A DNA stretch of 37,531 bases, taken from positions 1 through 37,531 of the forward strand of contig JAKAFC010000005.1 of assembly GCA_021818065.1 (NCBI GenBank), written 5' to 3'. The stretch is from Pseudomonadota bacterium. GTDB taxonomy: Bacteria; Pseudomonadota; Gammaproteobacteria; Burkholderiales; Burkholderiaceae_C. The position numbers and the translations under genes are program-made. Below the pieces are notes generated by a model that was not told the origin of the DNA, did no database searches, and saw only the letters and a list, made by a program, of their open reading frames with translations. Positions 16,932 through 27,869 of the stretch are shown piece by piece. Every line of letters starts with the position of its first letter. Positions within the stretch are counted from its first letter, which is position 1.

Positions 16932-17027
16932 TGATGAATGCCGCGCATAGGCTCATGCCGATTATCCTGCCTTATCAACGGAGCGGCTGGCGCCTAAAGT
17001 CTGGGCATTCCCCGAAACGAGGTTCCC
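16932..17027. promoter_or_regulatory. Divergent promoter region between lysR-type gene and adh
   Basis: On the plus strand TTATCA (16972-16977), 17 bases, TAAAGT (16995-17000) is a fair promoter for the dehydrogenase. On the minus strand GATAAT (plus 16961-16966) is a possible -10 for the regulator. A small GGC-N4-GCC dyad at 16950-16959 lies between them and could be part of the operator. No exact T-N11-A LysR box was assigned. Confidence 0.4.
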
Positions 17028-18089
17028 ATGTCCGTAACCGTCCGCGGCTATGCCGCTTTTTCCGCCCAGCAGCCGCTGGGGCTGTTTCGCTTCGACCGCC
17101 GCAGTCTGCGGCCCACCGATGTGGCGATCGACATCCTGCACTGCGGGGTGTGCCACTCCGATCTGCACAACGCCCGCAACGACTGGGGCAACGCGGTCTA
17201 TCCCATGGTGCCCGGGCACGAGATCATCGGCCGCGTGGCCGAAGTGGGCGCGGCGGTGACGCGCTTCAAGCCGGGTGACGCGGTCGGCGTGGGTTGCATG
17301 GTCGATTCCTGCCGCGCCTGCGCGGCCTGCGCCAAGAGGCTGGAGCAATACTGCGAAAACCAGGCCACCTACACCTACAACGGCACCGACCCGCACGACG
17401 GAACGCCGACGCACGGGGGTTACTCCGAGCGCATCGTCGTCTCGCAAGACTTCGTGCTGCGCATGCCCGACGGGCTGGACCTGGCGGGCGCCGCGCCGTT
17501 GCTGTGTGCGGGGATCACCACCTGGTCGCCGCTGCGGCACTGGCAGGTGGGCGCAGGCAGCCGGGTGGCCGTCATCGGCCTGGGCGGCCTGGGTCACATG
17601 GCGCTCAAATTGGCCAAGGCCCTGGGCGCCGAGGTCACGCTGTTCACCCGTTCGCCCGGCAAGGAGGCCGATGCGCGGCGGCTGGGGGCCGACCACATCG
17701 TGCTGTCCACCGACGCGGTGCAGATGCAGGCTCAGGCCGGACGGTTCAACCTCATCCTCGACACCGTACCCTATGTGCACGATGTCAACCCCTACATCCC
17801 CACGCTGAGCACCGACGGCACCCTGGTACTGGTCGGTTACCTCGGCCCGCTGGAGCCTGCGCTCAACACCGCGCCGCTGGTGCTGGGCCGCAAGGCGGTG
17901 GCGGGTTCGCTGATCGGCGGCATCGCCGAGACGCAGGAGATGCTGGATTTCTGCGGTCGGCACGGCATCACCGCCGATATCGAGACCATCAACATCCAGG
18001 ACATCAACACTGCCTTCGAGCGCATGCAGCGCAGTGCGGTGAAGTACCGCTTTGTCATCGACATGGCGTCACTCAAGGCCATCGCATGA
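17028..18089 (+). CDS. Zinc-dependent NAD(P) alcohol/aldehyde dehydrogenase
   Basis: This cytoplasmic medium-chain dehydrogenase is of the cinnamyl-alcohol-dehydrogenase/YahK group, which reduces many aldehydes with NADPH. The product has 353 residues. Catalytic zinc ligands fit C39 (HCGVCHSD), H64 (GHE) and C159. The structural zinc cysteines are C94, C97, C100 and C108. The Rossmann loop is GLGGLGHM at 183-190. It is first in the cluster with SDR, cupin and aldo/keto reductase, facing the LysR gene. A role in clearing reactive aldehydes is inference from family and context; the real substrate is unknown. Confidence 0.92.
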   Translation: MSVTVRGYAAFSAQQPLGLFRFDRRSLRPTDVAIDILHCGVCHSDLHNARNDWGNAVYPMVPGHEIIGRVAEVGAAVTRFKPGDAVGVGCMVDSCRACAACAKRLEQYCENQATYTYNGTDPHDGTPTHGGYSERIVVSQDFVLRMPDGLDLAGAAPLLCAGITTWSPLRHWQVGAGSRVAVIGLGGLGHMALKLAKALGAEVTLFTRSPGKEADARRLGADHIVLSTDAVQMQAQAGRFNLILDTVPYVHDVNPYIPTLSTDGTLVLVGYLGPLEPALNTAPLVLGRKAVAGSLIGGIAETQEMLDFCGRHGITADIETINIQDINTAFERMQRSAVKYRFVIDMASLKAIA

Positions 18090-18221
18090 CGCAGGCCCGC
18101 CACCGGGCCTGGCGTCGCGGATTGCGGTCGCCGCTGATGGCGGGGTAACGGCTTCATACCGGACTGCCGCGCGACTTCGACGGCCACACCGCGCAAATCG
18201 AAACATCAAGGACTACACACC

Positions 18222-18965
18222 ATGCAAAACTCCATCGACAACAAAGTCATCGTCATCACCGGCGCCAGCAGCGGCTTGGGCGAAGCCACGGCGCGGCTGC
18301 TGGCCGCGCAGGGTGCGCGCGTGGTGCTCGGCGCACGGCGTACCGAACGCATCGAAGCGCTGGCGGCCGAGCTGAAGGCCAGCGGTGCGCAAGCCCTGGC
18401 TGTCACCACCGATGTGACCGACGCCCCGCAGGTGCAGGCGCTGGCCGACGCCGCGCTGCAGGCTTTCGGCCGCATCGATGTGATGCTTAACAACGCCGGG
18501 TTGATGCCGCACTCGCTGCTGGAGCGCCGCAAGATCGCCGACTGGGACCGCATGATCGACGTCAACCTCAAGGGCGTGCTCTACGGCATTGCCGCAGTGC
18601 TGCCGACAATGCAGGCGCAGAAGTCCGGACACATCATCAGTGTGTCGTCGGTTGCCGGGCACAAGGTGCGGCCGGGCAGTGCGGTGTACGCCGCAACCAA
18701 GCACGCGGTGCTGGCGCTGTCGGAGGGGCTGCGGCAGGAGGTCAAGCCCTACAACATCCGCACCACGGTGATCTCGCCCGGCGCGGTGGCCACCGAACTG
18801 CCCGACAGCATCACCGAGCCCGACATCGCCGCGGCAGTGCGCAAGCTCTACCAGATTGCCCTGCCCGCCGAGGCCTTCGCGCGGCTGGTGGCCTTTGCCA
18901 TCAGCCAGCCGGAAGAGGTGGACATCAACGAAATCCTGTTTCGCCCGACCAGCCAGGAGGTCTGA
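18222..18965 (+). CDS. Short-chain dehydrogenase/reductase
   Basis: A classical SDR oxidoreductase of 247 residues. The cofactor loop TGASSGLG is at 13-20, NNAG at 90-93, the catalytic serine in SVSSVAG (about 142), and the catalytic pair Y156 and K160 in YAATK. R39 or R40 after the second strand favours NADP over NAD. It is close to the YdfG/oxidoreductase group with ending [21 protein letters not shown] before the ATG is a reasonable ribosome binding site. It lies 132 bases after the alcohol dehydrogenase, with no terminator seen between them. Substrate not predictable. Confidence 0.92.
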   Translation: MQNSIDNKVIVITGASSGLGEATARLLAAQGARVVLGARRTERIEALAAELKASGAQALAVTTDVTDAPQVQALADAALQAFGRIDVMLNNAGLMPHSLLERRKIADWDRMIDVNLKGVLYGIAAVLPTMQAQKSGHIISVSSVAGHKVRPGSAVYAATKHAVLALSEGLRQEVKPYNIRTTVISPGAVATELPDSITEPDIAAAVRKLYQIALPAEAFARLVAFAISQPEEVDINEILFRPTSQEV

Positions 18966-20495
<1,530 letters not shown>

Positions 20496-20519
20496 TGGTC
20501 TGCTTGAGGGGGGAACATG

Positions 20520-20542
20520 CCTCCCCCGCCCTGTGGGGGAGG
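20520..20542. terminator. Hairpin between convergent genes
   Basis: CCTCCCCC (20520-20527) pairs with GGGGGAGG (20535-20542) around a seven-base loop. It lies 24 bases after the aldo/keto reductase stop and before the end of the convergent GGDEF-EAL gene. There is no T tract, so it is a likely but unproven bidirectional transcription stop. Confidence 0.45.
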
Positions 20543-20620
20543 TCGGGAGGGGGAGAGTGGCAGAGGTAGAAGCTGTTGCATCGCGCCGACCATCCACCCT
20601 TCATCCTGCTCCATGCCGGA

Positions 20621-23416
20621 TCAATTGGCAGGTGGGGTGACGGTGGACAGGGCCAGCAAGTCTTGCAGCAAGGCATCGTTGACGTCTTGTGCATCACGAA
20701 TGAGCTGCATGGCCAGGGCGTGATCGCCGGCGTCGGCCGCGGTGCGGGCGCGGCGGGCGAGTTCGTGAATCAGGGTATGGCGCCGGTGGAAGTCGGCGTA
20801 GCGCGGATCGGCGCCGTAGAAGAACTGGCCGGTGCCGTTGAGCCACTGGCCGAGATGGCAGTAGCGCTCGGCATCGCGCTGCGTGACGTGCTGCGGAAAA
20901 CGGCCCGAACCCTGCGCCGCGACCAGCAGCCGCGAGAAGCGTTGACGCTGGATTTCCGGCAGGTTGGGCATGACGCGCATGATGGGCCGCGGCAGTGCCG
21001 GGGGTTTCCACTGCGCCAGCCAGTCGGGCAGGGCCTCGGCGGGCATGGGCCGGGCAATGCCGTAGCCTTGGGCGTGGGTGCAGCCCATGCTGGCGAGCAA
21101 CTGCATGGCGCCCTCCGCCTCGACGCCTTCGGCCACGGTGATCAGCCCCAGCAGCGACGCCATGTCGAGCAGGCCGACGACGATGGCATAGTCGTGCGGG
21201 TCGTCGATCATGTCGCGCACGAAGCTCTGGTCGATCTTGATGGTGTGCGCGGGCAGGCGCTGCAGGTAGCGCAGCGTGGTTTCGCCCTGGCCGAAGTCGT
21301 CGAGGGCGATGCGCACCCCGGCGCTGGTGCTGAGCTGCATGACGCGCGCCGCCACCTCCAGGTCGCGCAGCGCCCCCGATTCGGTGATCTCGATCTTGAT
21401 CTGCGCCGGTGTCAGCCCGGGGTGGGCGTTGAGCGCCTCCTGCAGATCGGCCAGCCAGTCGGGCGAGAGAAAGTGCACGGCGCTGATGTTGATCATCATG
21501 CCCAGCGACAGGCCGCGTGCGTTCCAGTACTGCGCTTGGCCCATGGCCTGCTGCAGCACCCAGCGGCCGATGGGCCGGGCCAGGTGCGGCGCGTCCAGCG
21601 CGCTGATGAAGGTCTGCGCCGCCAGCAGGCCCTGCTCGGGGTGCTGCACGCGCAGCAGCGCCTCGACCCCGGTGATGCGCCCGGCGTCGGCGCCGCTGAT
21701 GCACAGAATGGGCTGGTAGTGCAGGCTGAGCCACTGCTGGCTCAGGGCCTGCTCCAGCAGGTCGTAGGCATTCTGCCGGGCGTGGGCCTGCGCCTCCATC
21801 TCGGGGTGATAGCGCTGCAGCAGGTTCTTGCCGGCCTGCTTGGCGGCGTACATGGCCTGGTCGGCGTGGCGCAGCAAGGCGTCGGGCTCGGCGCCGTCGT
21901 CAGGCCAGATCGCCAGTCCCAGGCTGGCCGTCACCTGGATGGCGTTCTGGTTGTTGAGCGCGATCAGCGCGCGGGCCCGGTCGAGCAGGCGCTGGCAGGC
22001 GGTCAGGGCGTCGCGCTCCTGGGCGATGCCGTGCAGGATCACGGCGAATTCGTCGCCGCCCAGACGCACCAGGGTGTCGTCCTCGCGCAGCACGTTCTGC
22101 AGCGTGGTGGCGAGGATCTTGAGGAACAGGTCGCCCTGCTCGTGGCCGTAGGTGTCGTTGACCCGTTTGAAGTCGTCCAGATCGAGAATGCCCACGGCAA
22201 AGCGCAGGCTGTGCTCGCGCTGCGCGGCGTCGCACAGGCGGCCGAGTTGCGCCATGAGGTAGCGGCGGTTGGGCAGCTTGGTGAGGTAGTCGTGCTCGGC
22301 CAGCTGGCGCAGGTGTTCGTTGTACGACAGCAGAGTCTGGTGCCGGGCGTCGATCGCTTGCGCCTCCACCCGGATGCGCAGCCGCAACAGCGCGTAGGCC
22401 AGGGTCAGCACAGACAGCAGGGCCAGCGCCGCCACGGTGGTGGGCACGATGGAGCTCCAGTAGGCCGCTGTCAGTTCGCTGGCGGGCAGGGTCACCGCCA
22501 CGGTCAGGTCGGAGGCCTGCGGCTGCACGCGAATCCAGTAGCCCAGGCGATCCTGGTTGATCGAGTGCACCACGCCGCTGAACGGCATTTCGCTGCGGTC
22601 AGGGTGGGCCTGCAGCGATTGCATCAGCGCGCCGGTCTGCGGCCGGGTGTAGAACGCCTGGAAGCGCGACGCCGGCACATCGGGCCAGCGCGCCAGCACA
22701 TAGCCGTCCTGCCGCACCAGCAAAAAGGCCTCCGACTTGCGCAGCGCGTCCTGCGTCCGCGCCCGGTTGGTGAGGCTGACCCACAGGCGGTTGAGGGCGT
22801 CGCGCTCGACGCCGATGCCGATCCAGAACGCCGGGGCGCCCTGACGCGCCGGGTAGTACTGCAACTGCGGCAACACCCAGCGTCCGCCAAGCGTGGGCAG
22901 GCGCACCAGCGGCCCGACTACGGTGCGGCCGGTCTGCCGGGCCGTGAGCAGTTGCGCCCAGATCAGGGGGTTGTTGCGCAGTTCGTACTCCGGCCCGAGC
23001 TGCGCCGTGGCCCCCAGGACCCGGCCATCGGCGTCGACCACGCGGATGACGGCAATCCCTTCGAGCGAGGCCTGCGCCTCCTGCAACCGTTGCTGCAAGT
23101 CCTGCGGCTGCTGCAACAGTTGCGGGTTGCGGCGGATGCTCATGGCCAGGCTGTTGGACAGCACGGCGTACTGCTGCAGGCGGCCGTTGGTTGCGCCGGT
23201 GAGCAACTGGGTGTTGAACGCCAGTTGCCGGTTAAGGCGCTGGTGCTGGTCGTGCCAGTGCCGCAGGGCGTAGTAGCCATACAGCCCCAGCGTCAGCAGC
23301 ACCACCACGGCGTAGCTGATGGTGAACACCCGCTGCAGTCGCAGCAGATTGGTGCGCTCGCTCAGGCTGGTGTCGGTGGCCAGGGCCTGCGCGAGAAAGG
23401 GAGGAAGCGTTTCCAA
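20621..23416 (-). CDS. Membrane GGDEF-EAL protein with C-terminal CZB-like domain
   Basis: A 931-residue cyclic di-GMP enzyme. Membrane helices at about 31-50 and 322-346 flank a periplasmic sensor domain (52-320). The GGDEF domain (375-535) has GGDEF at 453-457 and an inhibitory RxxD site (REDD, 444-447) in correct register. The EAL domain (550-800) keeps EAL at 585-587, MINISA, DDFG at 706-709, KIDQSFV and AEGVEAE, so both activities may be present. Residues about 815-925 look like a chemoreceptor zinc-binding domain: C853 in CHLGQW and H880 and H884, spaced as in E. coli DgcZ (C52, H79, H83). The position of the first zinc histidine is glutamine (about 823). The only in-frame start before the first helix is TTG 23416, which is preceded by no good ribosome binding site. 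Confidence 0.9.
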   Translation of the reverse strand: METLPPFLAQALATDTSLSERTNLLRLQRVFTISYAVVVLLTLGLYGYYALRHWHDQHQRLNRQLAFNTQLLTGATNGRLQQYAVLSNSLAMSIRRNPQLLQQPQDLQQRLQEAQASLEGIAVIRVVDADGRVLGATAQLGPEYELRNNPLIWAQLLTARQTGRTVVGPLVRLPTLGGRWVLPQLQYYPARQGAPAFWIGIGVERDALNRLWVSLTNRARTQDALRKSEAFLLVRQDGYVLARWPDVPASRFQAFYTRPQTGALMQSLQAHPDRSEMPFSGVVHSINQDRLGYWIRVQPQASDLTVAVTLPASELTAAYWSSIVPTTVAALALLSVLTLAYALLRLRIRVEAQAIDARHQTLLSYNEHLRQLAEHDYLTKLPNRRYLMAQLGRLCDAAQREHSLRFAVGILDLDDFKRVNDTYGHEQGDLFLKILATTLQNVLREDDTLVRLGGDEFAVILHGIAQERDALTACQRLLDRARALIALNNQNAIQVTASLGLAIWPDDGAEPDALLRHADQAMYAAKQAGKNLLQRYHPEMEAQAHARQNAYDLLEQALSQQWLSLHYQPILCISGADAGRITGVEALLRVQHPEQGLLAAQTFISALDAPHLARPIGRWVLQQAMGQAQYWNARGLSLGMMINISAVHFLSPDWLADLQEALNAHPGLTPAQIKIEITESGALRDLEVAARVMQLSTSAGVRIALDDFGQGETTLRYLQRLPAHTIKIDQSFVRDMIDDPHDYAIVVGLLDMASLLGLITVAEGVEAEGAMQLLASMGCTHAQGYGIARPMPAEALPDWLAQWKPPALPRPIMRVMPNLPEIQRQRFSRLLVAAQGSGRFPQHVTQRDAERYCHLGQWLNGTGQFFYGADPRYADFHRRHTLIHELARRARTAADAGDHALAMQLIRDAQDVNDALLQDLLALSTVTPPAN

Positions 23417-23610
23417 GGAGCTGGCGAACCCGGTGAAACGTTGCGGAAGGCGAGAGGCGGCGCCCGGTGGGAAACCGCCGGAAACTGCGTCGCGCTACAG
23501 TGCCAGGGTCGTTGCGCCCCGGTTTTTGCCGCATGGTAAATGTAAAAACCCAGCGCACGAGTCGGACAATTCCCGAACATTGCCGTTTTTTTCACGCTTT
23601 TCGCCGATCC

Positions 23611-24249
23611 ATGCTTCGCTATCGCATTCTTCCTGTCACCGCGTTCGCGCAAAACGCCTGCCTGCTGTGGGATGACACCACCGGCGACGCCGTCTGCACC
23701 GACCCCGGCGGCGAGGTCGACCGGCTGCTGCAGGCGGCGCAGCAAGCCAGCCTCACCCTGCGCGCGGTGTGGCTGACGCACGCCCACATCGACCACGCCG
23801 GGGGCGCGGCCGAACTGGCGCAGCGCGCCGGGGTGCCCATCGTCGGCCCGCATCCCGACGATCAGTTCTGGATCGACGCCCTGCCGCAGCAGGCGCAGCT
23901 GTTCGGCTTTCCTCCGGCGCAGGCCTTCACCCCCGACCGCTGGCTGGCCGACGGCGACACCCTGCAACTCGGCAGCCTGCAGTTCACCGTGCGGCACTGT
24001 CCCGGTCACACCCCGGGCCATGTGGTGTTTCACCAACCCGAGGCGCAGCGCTGCTGGGTGGGCGACGTGCTGTTCGCCGGGTCCATCGGCCGCACCGACT
24101 TTCCGCGCGGCAACCACCAGCAGCTCATCGACAGCATCGTGCACAAACTCTGGCCCATGGGCGACGCCACGGTGTTCATCCCCGGCCACGGGCCGGAATC
24201 CACCTTCGGCGAAGAGCGCCGCAGCAACCCCTTCGTCGGCGGCACCTGA
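23611..24249 (+). CDS. Metallo-beta-lactamase-fold hydrolase, YcbL/glyoxalase II-like
   Basis: The product has 212 residues, the short form without the C-terminal glyoxalase II helical domain. The binuclear metal motif is THAHIDHAGG, with further ligands in CPGHTPGH, VGDVLFAG and PGHGPESTFGEE. These match YcbL-type enzymes, which can hydrolyse S-lactoylglutathione; the gloA product upstream in the window would make that substrate. Persulfide dioxygenase is a related alternative, but the GRTDFPRGN segment is typical of the YcbL group. ATG 23611 gives the conserved MLRYRILPVTAFAQNAC. It is divergent from the GGDEF-EAL gene with 194 bases between. Confidence 0.9.
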   Translation: MLRYRILPVTAFAQNACLLWDDTTGDAVCTDPGGEVDRLLQAAQQASLTLRAVWLTHAHIDHAGGAAELAQRAGVPIVGPHPDDQFWIDALPQQAQLFGFPPAQAFTPDRWLADGDTLQLGSLQFTVRHCPGHTPGHVVFHQPEAQRCWVGDVLFAGSIGRTDFPRGNHQQLIDSIVHKLWPMGDATVFIPGHGPESTFGEERRSNPFVGGT

Positions 24250-24281
24250 GGGGGCGGGCCGGGGCTGCCATCGGGGCTGCG

Positions 24282-24313
24282 AAAAAAAACGCCACAGCCG
24301 CAGGGCTGTGGCG
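24282..24313 (-). terminator. Strong terminator of the YeeE-BON operon
   Basis: A perfect 10-bp stem, CGCCACAGCC (24290-24299) with GGCTGTGGCG (24304-24313), has a four-base loop. Read on the minus strand it is followed at once by eight Ts (plus-strand A run 24282-24289). It ends the transcript of the three minus-strand genes. Read on the plus strand it may also stop the hydrolase transcript, but without a T tract. Confidence 0.88.
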
Positions 24314-24405
24314 AACACATCCGTCGCCCATCGGGGGAGCGGGCGCGGCGTGCGAGGAGCGCGACAGGGTCGCAGGGGACGGCGCGGTGGCGCCGAATGC
24401 GGGGG

Positions 24406-24732
24406 TCAGTGCCGTTGCTCGGCGTGGTGCGCGCTGGGGCTGATCTGCCAGTCACTGCACACCGCCTCGACACCGTCGATGGTGAACACCAGCCATTCGG
24501 CGTGGGCGCGCAGGCGGGCATCGCGCAAATTGCCGCACAGGCGCACCAGGCCGTCGTGCACCTGGATCTGGATGCCCAGGTGGCGCAACGTGGTCTGGCT
24601 CAGGCGCTCCAGCACGCGGCGGCGCAGGTGCTGATCGGCCGCGCCGCTGGCATTTGCGCTCGGGACGGGCGATGCCGCGGGTGTGGCCGCTGGCGGCCTG
24701 GCGGTGGCGTGATGCGGAGAGGTGTGGGGCAT
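24406..24732 (-). CDS. BON-domain protein without export signal
   Basis: The product has 108 residues. The first 35 are proline-, alanine- and histidine-rich without a signal peptide. Residues about 36-97 form a single BON-like alpha/beta domain: LRRRVLERLSQTTLRHLGIQ, IQVHDGLVRLCGNLRD, AEWLVFTIDGVEAVCSDWQIS. BON domains bind membranes or other ligands and are usually exported; here location appears cytosolic. Cysteines at C66 and C92 are within the domain. It starts 13 bases after the second YeeE-type gene and is last in that operon. The role is unknown; a link to the transporter is inferred from the operon. Confidence 0.75.
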   Translation of the reverse strand: MPHTSPHHATARPPAATPAASPVPSANASGAADQHLRRRVLERLSQTTLRHLGIQIQVHDGLVRLCGNLRDARLRAHAEWLVFTIDGVEAVCSDWQISPSAHHAEQRH

Positions 24733-24745
24733 GATGGCCTCGCTT

Positions 24746-25222
24746 TCAGGGTTCGACGGTCAGGGCTGGCTTGGCCGAGCGTGCGGTCGGCGCTGGGGTT
24801 CGGATTTGGGCCGCTGCGGCACGCTGCCACAGCTCGAACCCCACCATGCCGACCACCATGCTGGCGAAAAACAGCCACAGCGCCGGGTGCAGCGTGGCCA
24901 GCGCTGCCAGCGACGGGCCAGGGCACAGCCCAGTCATGCCCCAACCCACGCCGAACACCACGCTGCCCAGGATCAGCCGCGTGGTGATGCTGCGGGTGTC
25001 GGGGAAGGCGATGGGCTCACCCAGCAGCGACGTGCTGCGGCGCTGTGCCAGTTGCATGGGCACGAAGGCCACGAGCACGGCGGTGACCAGCACCAGCAGC
25101 AGGCTGGGATCCCAGGCGCCAGCGATATTCAAGAAGCCCAGCACCTTGTCCGGGTCGGTCATGCCCGAGAGCAGCACGCCCAGACCGAACAGCAGGCCGG
25201 AGATAAACGCGAGTTTGTTCAT
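24746..25222 (-). CDS. YeeE/YedE-family transporter half (DUF6691-type)
   Basis: A polytopic membrane protein of 158 residues with about four helices. The conserved loop GVGWGMTGLCPGPSLAALAT carries C100. Together with the next-described gene it makes the split form of the YeeE/YedE (TsuA-related) family, whose members move thiosulfate or related sulfur species. I chose ATG 25222, giving MNKLAFISGLLFGLG, because a GGGAG ribosome binding site precedes it; the longer frame to 25264 overlaps no conserved sequence. The upstream gene ends 25 bases before this start. Confidence 0.88.
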   Translation of the reverse strand: MNKLAFISGLLFGLGVLLSGMTDPDKVLGFLNIAGAWDPSLLLVLVTAVLVAFVPMQLAQRRSTSLLGEPIAFPDTRSITTRLILGSVVFGVGWGMTGLCPGPSLAALATLHPALWLFFASMVVGMVGFELWQRAAAAQIRTPAPTARSAKPALTVEP

Positions 25223-25247
25223 GGCAACTCCCTGCAGGCCGACGGCT

Positions 25248-25691
25248 TCAATACAGCAGCGCATGCACCGACACCGCCGTGACGATGCCGCTGGTGAGGA
25301 AGGCGCCGACTGCGGCGAACGACCGCCGCGACAGCCGCGCCAGACCGCAGACGCCGTGGCCGCTGGCGCAGCCCGAACTCAGCCGCGCGCCCACGCCCAC
25401 CAGCAGGCCGCCCGCCAGCAGCAGCGGCCAGGGGGCTGCAAACTGCGCTCCGGGGACCGGCAGCGTCAGTGCCCAGAGCAGACTGGCGGCCAGCACGCCG
25501 ACCAGAAAGCTCAAACGCCACGGCGCCGGGCGGCGCGCGGCCAGGGCGTCGCTAAGCGTGCCGCCCAGAATGCCGCTGATGCCGGCGATCTTGCCGCCGC
25601 CCAGCGCCAGCGCGCCGGCCGCGGCGCCGATCAACACGCCGCCGGCCACGGCGGAGTACGGGGTGAATGCGGGCCAGTCAATGGTGAACAT
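25248..25691 (-). CDS. YeeE/YedE-family transporter half
   Basis: A membrane protein of 147 residues with about four helices. The cysteine loop SGCASGHGVCGLARLSRRS has C108 and C115 and is the hallmark of YeeE/YedE proteins, where conserved cysteines relay thiosulfate through the membrane in TsuA. A strong AGGAGG ribosome binding site (plus strand CCTCCT at 25698-25703) precedes the ATG. It is first in a three-gene minus-strand operon with the second half-transporter and the BON protein. Substrate may be thiosulfate or another sulfur compound; some split pairs lie near persulfide-handling genes, and here the nearest candidate is the hydrolase at 23611. Confidence 0.9.
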   Translation of the reverse strand: MFTIDWPAFTPYSAVAGGVLIGAAAGALALGGGKIAGISGILGGTLSDALAARRPAPWRLSFLVGVLAASLLWALTLPVPGAQFAAPWPLLLAGGLLVGVGARLSSGCASGHGVCGLARLSRRSFAAVGAFLTSGIVTAVSVHALLY

Positions 25692-25976
25692 GGCAGTCCT
25701 CCTGCGTCATCAAGGGTGGGAACGCTGCGCGCCAAGGTCAGGGCAGCGCGGGTTGTCGGGGAGGCTTGAGCAAGCCCTGTGCCACGACCCCGCTGTCGAG
25801 GGCAGGGCGCGGTGGCCGGTGCCGCTGCGGCCGATGGCGTGCGACCTGGCGGCGCGAAAGCGTCGGGCTGCGGCGACGGCAGCGCCGCCTGCGGCGCAAG
25901 TGCCTGATGGCTGAAGGGGTTTTTTGTCGCTGCGTGGCGACAGGGGCGGCGATGCCGGGGCTGCGGTGTCGGCGGT
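25692..25976. other. Non-coding stretch between the regulator and the YeeE operon
   Basis: This 285-base stretch has no convincing gene. It contains two short hairpins, GCGCCG with CGGCGC (25882-25897) and TGTCGC with GCGACA (25925-25942), the latter next to a six-T run on the plus strand (25920-25925). For the minus-strand regulator this orientation does not make a terminator. The promoter of the YeeE operon must be near 25700-25770 but I could not identify it. Confidence 0.4.
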
Positions 25977-27350
<1,374 letters not shown>

Positions 27351-27359
27351 GGGCGGAGG

Positions 27360-27869
27360 TCAGCGGGTGCGGTTCTGCAGCTGGGTTTCGAGCGATTTGA
27401 TCTGGTCGATCTGCTTTTGCAGCGCCTGGGCCGATTTCTGCGCCTGCTGCAGCGCCAGCAGCTGCGCGCCATCGCGTTGCAACAGCAGAACCAGGTTGCG
27501 GGCCACGGCATCGCTGGCGCGGCTCTGCAAGCCCTCTAGCAAAGACTGTGCAAGCTCGGCGTCGCCCGGGTCGGCGCGGGCCAGCAGCAGCATGGCGAGC
27601 TGCAACTGCTCCACCGGGCTGCGGCGCTTGCCCAACGCCAGCAGGCGCGCGGTCAGGGCTTGCTGCGCCGGGCCCGCGGTCTGCGGAGTGTCGCGCAACA
27701 CGCGGCCGACCGCCTCGTCGTCCAGTCGCTCACTGGCGGCGCCGGGAACGGCGCGCGGCGGCTCGGGCAGGCGCGGCAGGTCGGCGCAGGCCGACAGCGC
27801 CAGACAAAAGACCAGGGGCAGCAAAGGCGAAGCCAGACGGCGCCGGGGAGCGAAGCGGACAGGGTTCAT
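27360..27869 (-). CDS. QseG-like lipoprotein
   Basis: The product has 169 residues with a lipoprotein signal ending LSAC (cysteine near residue 28), followed by a helical periplasmic domain with a heptad-like end (LLALQQAQKSAQALQKQIDQ). Position between kinase and regulator genes is the same as QseG in E. coli, an outer membrane lipoprotein that works with the kinase. Sequence identity to QseG is too low for me to see beyond length and layout. The ATG overlaps the kinase stop by four bases (ATGA, 27866-27869), so translation is coupled. The regulator starts nine bases after its stop. Confidence 0.78.
   Translation of the reverse strand: MNPVRFAPRRRLASPLLPLVFCLALSACADLPRLPEPPRAVPGAASERLDDEAVGRVLRDTPQTAGPAQQALTARLLALGKRRSPVEQLQLAMLLLARADPGDAELAQSLLEGLQSRASDAVARNLVLLLQRDGAQLLALQQAQKSAQALQKQIDQIKSLETQLQNRTR

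Noticed and set aside
20576-23539. A 987-codon open frame on the plus strand
   Set aside because: It lies opposite the GGDEF-EAL gene, whose motifs are unmistakable. The plus-strand translation is low-complexity (His/Gln/Val-rich), typical of an antisense shadow.
25915-25942. Hairpin with T run as terminator of the regulator operon
   Set aside because: The T run precedes the hairpin on the plus strand and becomes an A run on the minus strand, so the orientation is wrong for either transcript ending there.
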